From positions 636,961 to 700,960 of the forward strand of contig VWYX01000354.1 in the NCBI GenBank assembly GCA_013396525.1: DNA of 64,000 nucleotides, in the 5' to 3' direction. The notes beneath the pieces are model-generated. The model worked only from the letters and a program-made list of their open reading frames with translations. It made no database searches and was not told the DNA's origin. A program made the position numbers and the translations under genes. Position 1 is the stretch's first letter. Every line of letters begins with the position of its first letter. Below, in pieces: positions 1 to 7,106 of this stretch. The stretch is from Chaetorhynchus papuensis (Eukaryota > Chordata > Aves > Passeriformes > Rhipiduridae).

Positions 1-2979
1 GGTAAACTTGGAAGTCTCTCTCCAGAGAACGACTGTCTCTGTACACAGTCCCTTTCCACAGAAACCATGCAGTAAGCAACTTTGAAAAATGCTTTGTTTG
101 CACTGTATCAGTATGGAGGGCTTACCCATAACACATTTTAAAACCTTAATTGAATTTCTTACCATGGACTACAATTCTACAAAAGATTCTGCCATGAATA
201 TTACAAAAATAAGCTGTTACAAAAAATACCTTTATACACATACTAAAGATATTAATAGGAGGTGGTTCTACCATTTTTGAGTAAATAATTTTCAATCAAT
301 TCCTGCCCTTATATTTTAAATGTGTACACTTAAATCTTGAAATGACATTTAAATGACATTCTGCATTTACCACAAATGCATGAACCAGTCATGACTAAAT
401 CAACGTGCTACACCACTGAATCTTCCTTTTTTCACTTCAGAGACAAAATTACTAAGAGACGTATAGGAGTTCTTTCTAAACACTGAGTTGAGAGGGAGAG
501 ATCAGGTTAAATCAGCTTTACGTTCAGTACTAATACTGCAGATTTATGTCCTATTTTGTTTTCTGAGGTATGAGAGAAGAGATTGTTTGGGACTTTAATT
601 CAGTTTTGGAGATAAATACTAGAGACATTTTAATAAGATTGGCTTTGCTAAGTTCAGGTAGATCACAGGAAGGCTGTAACACCTGTAGCAGTTTCAAATC
701 AAGCAGCACCAATTTTAAAATAATGCACAGCAATTAAAAAAAAATAAAAACCACCCAACTTCTTTCCTCCTCTCTGAAGAATTAAAAAAGAAAATAAGAC
801 AGACAATTACAGTAATATCAAAGCAAATTAATACTCTTCAGTCACAGTAAGGCTTAGATGAAATATGCTAGCACTTTGTCATTTCTTTTTTCCCCTGTAT
901 GTCTCTAATTGCAAAACTAAGGGAATGCTATGGCAATAGCAGCCCCCCAGTGTAATTCAATAGACAGAGAACATTGTAAATTATTGTATTTTTTTTCATA
1001 TTACCAATATGCAAATGTCCGTTATACTACAGCACTTCACCTATATTCTAACACCTACCTTCATACTGACAGAAATATTCAGTACATCAAAGACAAACTG
1101 ATATCCTTCTGCCCACGTCTGCTTAGCTTTGGTTTACTAGGTACAGTACACAGGATTTAACATAACTTTGGTTGTTCTGAATGTATTTTACAAAGGTGAA
1201 ACTGTGGCCAAACTAACCTTACTAAGGACACACACACAAAAAAAAATCACTTATTTACATTAAACAGTACAAATGTTCAACTTTTAAAATTAGTAATTTC
1301 CCTTAGACTGTTGAAGACTACTTCCTTCTTCTAGTCTGTTAACACATGATGTGCAAATGCCTGCTTTCAGATCAGAACAGATGAAACTTTCCACTGTCTT
1401 AAGCAGGAGAAGGTACAGTGGGATGGTGTTCCTTCCATTTACAAAAACTACAGATAATACATTTTCCTTCATCCTTACTGTATGCAAACATGCTTCAGAC
1501 CATTCCCCAACTATTAAATCCAGCTGGACTCTGTTAGAACTTTAGAATGTCTTCCCTATATAACAACACTTCCAGCACTCAAATAAGTAAATGCACTCCC
1601 CACACAGAGCCTCATCCTCCAGATGTTTTTATACGCATAATTCCACTAAATGCAGCTCTGCTGAAGCAGAAAAAAATCACTGACTGTAGCAAAAGCAAGT
1701 AGAATTGCAAGAGTATGTAGGACTAGTATCTTTGGACAGGTGAACAGGAAATAAAAGAGGACACCTCTGTATCCTGAGAAGTAGCACGGAATAGCAGCAT
1801 ATGGGCATTGCACATGCATTTAATTCTGAGATTACTACATTTTCAACTGTGATCAGATACAATGAAAATCAGTGTAATAACAAAAGAAGCATGTTTTTAA
1901 TCTATCTACACAGTTCTGTGACATTACCAGGGGTCTACAGAGCCTTTGCATTAAGTCAAAGATGGAAAAACAAATAGGATTTATAAGAACAACTGGGTAC
2001 CATGAACACATTTGTGGTGTGGAACTAGTATTTCCTAAAAGGGTACTTGAAAGATACTTCCTTTATTTTACTATAACTATTATAACAAGTATAACTAGTG
2101 CAGCAATAAATGTGTATGTACATCAGAATGTTAGCTTTATACAGAACAAAGAAGCACTGATTTAAAGCTCCAAATTCTCTACTTGAATACTTCACTTTGT
2201 AACTTGACACAAATACCAATTTAGAAAACAAAAAAACACTTTTCCAAATTCAGACAGTAACTGCAATTTTCTAAACTCTGACTGTTTGTTATCTTAACAC
2301 TGTTTATTACCTGGAAAATCCTATTCTTTTTCTAGGAAGCAGGGATACAAAATAAGATCAGTTAAAAAATACTGGAGATATTACTACTGTCTGTAAACCT
2401 GTAAAAACACAGGAGGCTGATGTGACTGTGAACACAGTTCTTAAAGCTCCTGCCAAGAAAGGCTCTAGTATGGGCTACCTTTGATTATCATTTTCTGATT
2501 ATTAAGAGTTCTACATAGCAGCTAAATACAAAGAAGCTTTTTTCATTTCTGATGGGGTTTAGTCTATGGAGCATGTACCTACACAATACAGCACGGCAAC
2601 ACACAAAGTTATTAAAAAGGATCCAAACCAGCCAATATTTATTGCTAATGAAAAATCCAGAAAACTATTTCATGTTATCAAACGTTGCAGTATGTCTAAA
2701 ACAAGTAAGACATACTACTTAAAAAAAAAAAAAAAAAAGGGGGTTTATTTAATCTTTGGGGCTACAAGGAAAACTAGCATACCTGTAAAAATCAGAAAAT
2801 TAATAGGTGTTACAGTGCCTAAACAATTGCTTCCAATTAAATTCCCATTTTGGGTTCACTGCAGTTTCCCTAGCAGAGTACAATGCATGTTTAGTGCAAG
2901 ACATCAACTGAGTGATAATGGCTAATTTTAATCAGAAATTAGTGACTGCTTAAGCAAAAGTTTGTTAAAGACAACTCAC
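1..2979 (-). other. WAC: WAC intron 3 (5' part)
   Basis: AT-rich sequence downstream of the exon 3 donor. I looked for the WAC exon that carries the SAD-DWSEHIS/WW-domain region on the minus strand and did not find it, so the intron continues past position 1. The only notable item is an 18-A run at 2721-2738. Short open frames here have no recognisable product. Confidence 0.8.
2721..2738. repeat. A18 homopolymer in WAC intron 3
   Basis: Eighteen consecutive A followed by five G. It could be the tail of an old retroposed element, but nothing recognisable precedes it. It is a likely length polymorphism. Confidence 0.8.
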
Positions 2980-3175
2980 CACCATCCCTCTCTCTAACTC
3001 TGTGAGTATGCACACTTTTTGCTTTACTGTGCCCTGTGTTGTCACCGTATTTGTTTTCAGGGCTGTCAGAGCGCCGCAGCATTTTATTTGGTGGTGAAGG
3101 ATCTGTGGTGTCTCGCATCTTGTCATGACGGTGATCACCACCACTGGGGTGACTCTTGGATGAGTACTTAAGAGC
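2980..3175 (-). CDS. WAC: WAC coding exon 3
   Basis: A 196-bp exon (65 codons plus one base) is bounded by acceptor GTTACAG and donor GTGAGT on the minus strand. It encodes a serine-, histidine- and charge-rich segment with PSPPNKMLRRSDSPENKY, a well-conserved stretch of WAC before the WW domain. An internal ATG (in DKMRD) could serve as an alternative start for transcripts that begin downstream. Intron 2 before it is 1375 bp. Confidence 0.95.
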
Positions 3176-4750
3176 CTGTAACAGATCACAAGAAAACAGG
3201 CACTCACATTAGAAATAAAATTTTGGGATTTTTTTCTTCTTTTTCAAAAGTGCTTTTAAAAGTTAATTAATTTTAATTTCCTATTAAAAAAAATCAGCAT
3301 TAATCCTTCCAGTTTTAATTACCTACATTAAAGCAACAAGTTCTGTAATTAGAACTCAAACCACTTTCTCCCACTATTACATCCAATGTAACACTTGCTG
3401 TTAAGAAGAACCTAGTTTCTCTATCTTTTCACTGATGGACTACACACTTTCTGCAGTAAATGGGCCACAGTTCTTCCACACTGCTGGGAGAAGAACAAGT
3501 CTCCATTTGTTATTAGGAATACAAACTTAAAGTTACACTGAATCAGTGTAAACCTTGAATATGTCCTCCACACTCCAGTTAAGACCATTCCATTTCACCA
3601 TTACTTTGAACCTCGGTGATGTTTTTTTCAGTACTAACATCCCTGTCAAAGATGTAGTTTAAAAAAAAGAATCCTAGGGGGCCAAAACATGTAATGTGAC
3701 AATTAATTTTGAAGCTTTATCAAAAATTACATGTTCTGCCTCACTCTGATCTGCTTGGTTTTGCAGTGTGAACTCTTGAAGCCAAGTGTTTACATGAACT
3801 GTCACTGACAGCTGCCTTGGACTGCCATACTGCACTTCAGTGATTCAAATACACAGAAATGCAGTAGAACAGATCGACTCAGGGCCTATGGAGAGCAATA
3901 TCACAACATACAGCTTTTCACAGACTCAAACCTCGACAACGGGGTTTTTTCAGCAGACACAGCAAAGAAGCACAGTATCCACCTTACAGAAATTGAGGCT
4001 GTTATCCGTAGCTCAATGATTTGATTGTTTCTGAACATGCCTAGCAGCTGGCAACTGCAGAAATTAAGCCTCAACCACAACTCCAAGTTGGTGAGGGTCT
4101 AAACCCGTGCCCTGCTCAGGTTACAGCCCACAGCAACAGTTTTGGGGAGAATAAAGGGCTTTGGGGAGGGGGTAGGGGCGTGGAAGAACAAGACTCCTTT
4201 TGTTTTTAGAAAAAAACCATTCACCTCCCCTGAGTCTCCACTCCACCACAGGTGACCCCGGCTCCCTCTCCCGCCCCTCGCACCCTCCCCGACTGCCAGG
4301 CCCGAGCCCCGCACGGGTCGCACTAGGCCGCTCCTGCTCGCTCCGGCTTCGTAGGCCTCGGCCGAGCATCGGGGCCCCGTTCCCGGCGCCAGGGCCGCCG
4401 CCGCCTCCCCGCCCCGCGGCCCCGGGCCCAGAGTGCCGCCAGGGGCCGGACCGGGGCGGCCGCGGCACCGCGGCCTGCGGCAGCCGCCGGAGCCTCCGCT
4501 GGAGTAGCTCCCCCCCGCCTCCCCTGCTCCTCCTCCCGGCCCGGCGGTACCTGGTAGGGCTGCGAGTCCCCCCTGCGGTCGTGACAGCTGAGGAGAGAGC
4601 GAGAGAAAGAGAGAGAGGCGTTAGCGAGCGCCCGTTACCGGCCCCGCGGCCGGGCCGAACATGGCGGAGGGGGGGGGCGGCCCCACGGGGCCAGGGGGGG
4701 TGAATTTACCCATCACTGAGTCTCTGCTGTTTCCTCGCATACATTACCAT
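2980..4750 (-). CDS. WAC: WAC, 5' coding part (exons 1-3): WW domain-containing adaptor with coiled coil
   Basis: Three minus-strand coding exons, 4750-4710, 4587-4551 and 3175-2980, join in frame with canonical GT/AG junctions. The product begins MVMYARKQQRLSDG, continues CHDRRGDSQPYQ, then ALKYSSKSHPSGGDHRHDKM and, further on, PSPPNKMLRRSDSPENKY and HTHRVRERDGG. This matches the N-terminus of vertebrate WAC over about 92 residues, as I know that family. In the family, WAC is a nuclear adaptor that brings RNF20/RNF40 to RNA polymerase II for histone H2B ubiquitination; it also acts in Golgi and autophagy regulation. The WW domain and C-terminal coiled coil are encoded by later exons beyond position 1. 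The last codon is split after its first base (phase 1). Only the 5' part of the gene is present. I see no frameshift or stop, so the gene looks intact here. Confidence 0.96.
3176..4550 (-). other. WAC: WAC intron 2
   Basis: The interval between exons 3 and 2. The left 1 kb is AT-rich. From about 4240 it becomes part of the promoter CpG island, so composition changes sharply within one intron. Open frames in the GC-rich part are compositional and not recognisable as protein. Confidence 0.85.
4551..4587 (-). CDS. WAC: WAC coding exon 2 (37-bp microexon)
   Basis: A 37-bp exon completes the split glycine codon and encodes CHDRRGDSQPYQ. On the minus strand it is bounded by an acceptor CTCTCCTCAG and a donor GTACCG. 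Intron 1 before it is only 122 bp (4588-4709) and is entirely GC-rich. The exon ends on a codon boundary. Confidence 0.94.
4710..4750 (-). CDS. WAC: WAC coding exon 1 (initiator exon)
   Basis: Reading leftward from the ATG at 4750-4748, 41 coding bases encode MVMYARKQQRLSDG, the last codon being split. The splice donor GTAAAT follows at 4709-4704. The start is fixed by identity to the known WAC N-terminus; a second in-frame ATG is codon 3. The 5' untranslated part of the exon runs to the right and is cut by the run of Ns at 4793-4924, so the transcription start cannot be read. Confidence 0.95.
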
Positions 4751-4792
4751 CAATGCCCGGCCTGTGTGTGTGAGGGTGAGGGGACCAGGAGG

Positions 4793-4924
4793 NNNNNNNN
4801 NNNNNNNNNNNNNNNNNNNNNNNNNNNNNNNNNNNNNNNNNNNNNNNNNNNNNNNNNNNNNNNNNNNNNNNNNNNNNNNNNNNNNNNNNNNNNNNNNNNN
4901 NNNNNNNNNNNNNNNNNNNNNNNN
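4793..4924. other. Assembly gap (132 N) in the WAC 5' UTR/promoter
   Basis: A run of 132 N lies just upstream of the WAC start codon, inside the GC-rich island. It hides the 5' UTR and probably the core promoter. Any open frame that spans it is meaningless. Confidence 0.99.
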
Positions 4925-5059
4925 CGAGAGGGGAGACGCCGGCAGCTCGGCCCCGCGCGCGCTGAGACACACCGGGAGCACCGACTCGGCCACCGCCTCC
5001 CCCCGCCGCGCCCGCCGCCGCCGCTCCAACTACATCCGGGGAACTCGGGCGACGCCGCG

Positions 5060-5345
5060 CTCGGTCAACGTCGGCTCTTTCCGGCTCTTTCCGACGCGCT
5101 CCGTCCCCTCTGTCCCCTTTGCTCTCGGGCGACTCTGCCTTCGGTAAACATCGGCTGCGTCCGCCGCGCCCGACGCCCCTCAGTCCCTCCCTTCGGCAAA
5201 CATCGGCTGCCTCCGCCGAGCGCGACGCCCTTCAGTCCCTCCCTTCGGCAAACATCGGCTCCTTCCGTAACGCTCAGCCCTCCCTGCCCCTCCCGCTTCG
5301 GCCCACTCTCCCGAGCGCTACCTGTCTTCGGAAAACATCGCGGTT
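5060..5345 (+). repeat. 52-bp minisatellite-like repeat in the WAC CpG island
   Basis: The motif TTCGGYAAACATCGGCT starts at 5140, 5192 and 5244, exactly 52 bp apart, and the sequence between copies (CGACGCCC-TCAGTCCCTCCC) is also shared. Looser copies occur at 5060 (TCGGTCAACGTCGGCTC) and 5327 (TTCGGAAAACATCG). This is a short GC-rich tandem array with three good units and degraded flanking ones. Confidence 0.85.
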
Positions 5346-5629
5346 TTCCGGAGAGACGTTTCCGCACGGCCGTCAGGGCGGCGCCGCGTTCGGAAACGCT
5401 CGGGTGTTTCCGTGACGCCTCACGGGCCGGCGCGGCCGTTGGCGGGCGCACGGGGCCGGTTGGCCGAGGGGAGCGCGGCCTCGGTGGCAGAGCTGCTCCC
5501 TCGGTGGGGAGGAATCGCGATCCTGCCAGGCAGGTGGGGGCAACAGAGGGAATTGCGGGGGCGGGGGAGATAGGAATGGGAAGGTCTCCTCTTACCTACC
5601 CCCTCCTCCCCTTCCGCCCGGGCACTCGA

Positions 5630-5686
5630 TGTACAGGCAGGAGCCATTTTGTGCGCGGCGCGTGTTCCGCAGGGCCGCGCTCTGCG
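5630..5686 (+). other. Possible divergent noncoding first exon (3' end at 5686)
   Basis: On the plus strand a YY1-like GCCATTTT at 5643 is followed 36 bp later by a strong splice donor GCG|GTGAGG at 5686/5687. The first downstream acceptor with a long pyrimidine tract that I see is at about 6524, just before the SSNA1-like ORF. The exon's 5' end cannot be set. This is inference from signals only. Confidence 0.35.
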
Positions 5687-5884
5687 GTGAGGAGGGTGTT
5701 AAAATGTCCCTGGGGCGGCGGCCGCGCGGGTCGGGCCTTGGCCCCGGTGTGTCCTCGGGGGGTGTGAGCGGCGGGCGAGGGGTTCGTCGTGGCTCCGACA
5801 CAGGCGTTCCGGGTCATCCCAGTGTTAGGGGAGCTCTGGGCGCTCCGTGTGTCGGGAAAATTCTCCTCTCTTGTCAGTGCCTGC

Positions 5885-6172
5885 TGAGCCCCTCAGGGTG
5901 GTGCCCGGTGACAGGACGAGGAGCGATGGCTATAAACTAAAACACAAGAAGTTTCACCTCAGCATGAGGAAGAACTTCCTCGTGTTGAGAGTGGAAAAGC
6001 CCTGGAATAGGCTGATCGGGAAGGGCGTGAAGTCTGCTTCTGTGGAGACATTCAAAACCCATTTAGATGTGTTCCTGTATCACCTGCTCTAGGTGACCCT
6101 GCTTTGCCAGGGGGATGGACTGGGTGATCTCCAGAGGTCTGTTCCAACCCTAAGAATTCTGTGATTCTGTAA
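5885..6172 (+). mobile_element. CR1 LINE 3' fragment (5'-truncated)
   Basis: Translation around 5890-6091 gives the C-terminal end of the CR1 ORF2 protein (RTRSDGYKLKHKKFHL, then RKNFLVLRVEKPWNRL, ending HLDVFLYHLL). A typical CR1 3' UTR follows, ending in ATTCTGTGATTCTGTA, the 8-bp terminal repeat that marks CR1. Only the last 290 bp are present, which is the usual 5' truncation of these elements. Confidence 0.92.
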
Positions 6173-6479
6173 TTCTTGCTCATTTCTGACCAGGCCCTCG
6201 AAGTTTGAGGTACAAAGCATCCTATATTCAGGATTGTATAAAAGTATTATAAAACATATCATAAATACTTTAATACCATTGCCATGACAGTGTCACGGGA
6301 GCCAGCAGTTTTCAGTAAAGGTTTAAGAGCAGATACTAAATTTTGTCTTGTCCCCCTCCTGAAAAGGGAAGAGATTTGGCATATCTCAGAGTGGGCATGT
6401 TAACCTTAAACAGAGAACCTTGCCCCGTGGCTCCATCTCTGCTAGTGAACCATTATTCATATTAACACTCTTAATTTTT

Positions 6480-6524
6480 TTTTCTGTTTCTTTGTTTGTT
6501 TGTTCTCCTTTAATTGGAGTGCAG
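6480..6524 (+). promoter_or_regulatory. Strong candidate 3' splice site before the SSNA1-like ORF
   Basis: A long pyrimidine-rich tract (TTTCTGTTTC through TCTCCTTT) ends in GTGCAG at 6519-6524, 41 bases before the ATG. Most of the tract is old flanking DNA and the AG lies at the retrocopy junction. It would let transcripts from the WAC CpG island splice onto the ORF. Function is inferred. Confidence 0.5.
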
Positions 6525-6565
6525 AAGACCGTTGCTGAAAGGGGACTTCAGGGAGTGAGTTCAGG

Positions 6566-6910
6566 ATGACTCAGCAGGGAGCTGTTCTTCAGGGTTACAA
6601 TAATGAACTAGTGAAATGCATTGAAGATTTATGTATGCAAAAAGAAGAACTGAACAAACAAATCCAGCAAGCAGAAGAGGAAAAGAATAAACTCCAGCAT
6701 GAAATTCAAGTCCTCAGTGAACAGTTGGAATGTGTATGTGAAAACCTGGCCCAAAAGGTGGCTTCACGGAATGAGCTTGATAAAATACTCGCTGAAACTG
6801 AAGCTGCTTACATGAAGATTTTGGATAGCTCTAGAACTTTACTTAATGTCCTGAAGAAGGAAGTGGGAAGCTTAAAGCATTCACCAGATCTGAAAACCAA
6901 TGTAACGTGA
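6566..6910 (+). CDS. SSNA1: SSNA1 (NA14)-like coiled-coil protein, intact retrogene
   Basis: The 114-codon ORF starts MTQQGAVLQGYNNELVKCIE and contains NLAQKVASRNELDKILAETE and AAYMKILDSSRTLLNVLKKE. These are collinear with SSNA1 (Sjogren syndrome nuclear autoantigen 1, about 119 residues) from the first residue nearly to the end; the short C-terminal tail differs. In the family this small, almost wholly alpha-helical protein self-assembles through its coiled coil, sits at centrosomes, basal bodies and axons, binds microtubules and promotes their nucleation and branching. Here heptad-like Leu/Ile spacing covers roughly residues 9-100. The ATG has an A at -3. No stop or frameshift is seen, which argues for a working gene. 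Only three CpG dinucleotides occur in the ORF, unlike the GC-rich island nearby. Whether this is the only SSNA1 copy in this genome cannot be told here. Confidence 0.9.
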   Translation: MTQQGAVLQGYNNELVKCIEDLCMQKEELNKQIQQAEEEKNKLQHEIQVLSEQLECVCENLAQKVASRNELDKILAETEAAYMKILDSSRTLLNVLKKEVGSLKHSPDLKTNVT

Positions 6911-7066
6911 AACAGTCAAATGTTTGGACTCTACAGTGCTAAAATTCCACTAGGTGAGAAACGTGGTCAGCCACGGAACCTTACAGCCACAGTATAAGCA
7001 GAGAGGGATTTTCTTGCAGTCTTTCTGTATGTTATATTATTTTCAAATGCACTAGAAAATAGATTA

Positions 7067-7072
7067 AATAAA
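7067..7072 (+). terminator. Polyadenylation signal AATAAA of the SSNA1-like gene
   Basis: AATAAA lies in ATTAAATAAAGTTGCTG, 157 bp past the stop codon and 15 bp before the short A tract that marks the end of the copied mRNA. Confidence 0.8.
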
Positions 7073-7106
7073 GTTGCTGTTTTGCTTAAAAAAATCTACT
7101 TAATTG

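Larger units (their letters stand above)
4240..5790. promoter_or_regulatory. WAC CpG island / probable bidirectional promoter
   Basis: About 1.5 kb that is very rich in G+C and CpG, against AT-rich flanks on both sides. It covers WAC exons 1 and 2 and extends about 1 kb upstream. Within it are YY1-like motifs (AACATGGCGG at 4658-4667 and GCCATTTT at 5643-5650), a 52-bp repeat, and a plus-strand splice donor GCG|GTGAGG at 5686/5687 that would suit a divergent transcript. In human a divergent noncoding gene, WAC-AS1, lies at the same end of WAC, so bidirectional output is plausible. CpG content was judged by eye. Confidence 0.85.
6504..7106 (+). other. SSNA1-like retrocopy with flanking candidate target-site duplication
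   Basis: The unit runs from about 6517 to an A7 tail at 7088-7094. It holds an intronless complete ORF (6566-6910) and AATAAA at 7067-7072, 15 bases before the tail. Flanks TCTCCTTTAATTG (6504-6516) and TCTACTTAATTG (7095-7106) match at 11 of 13 aligned positions with one gap, right where a target-site duplication should be. Vertebrate SSNA1 normally has introns. Intron loss, a tail and a duplication together indicate LINE-mediated retroposition. The short flank match alone could be chance. Confidence 0.72.

Noticed and set aside
4121..4468. Minus-strand 115-codon and plus-strand 167-codon frames in WAC intron 2
   Set aside because: Pro/Gly/Arg-rich compositional frames on both strands at once, with no recognisable motif.
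4661..5767. Long plus-strand frame of 368 codons through the CpG island
   Set aside because: It runs through 132 N and owes its length to GC-rich composition. The bases next to its ATG are WAC intron 1 and exon 1 on the other strand.
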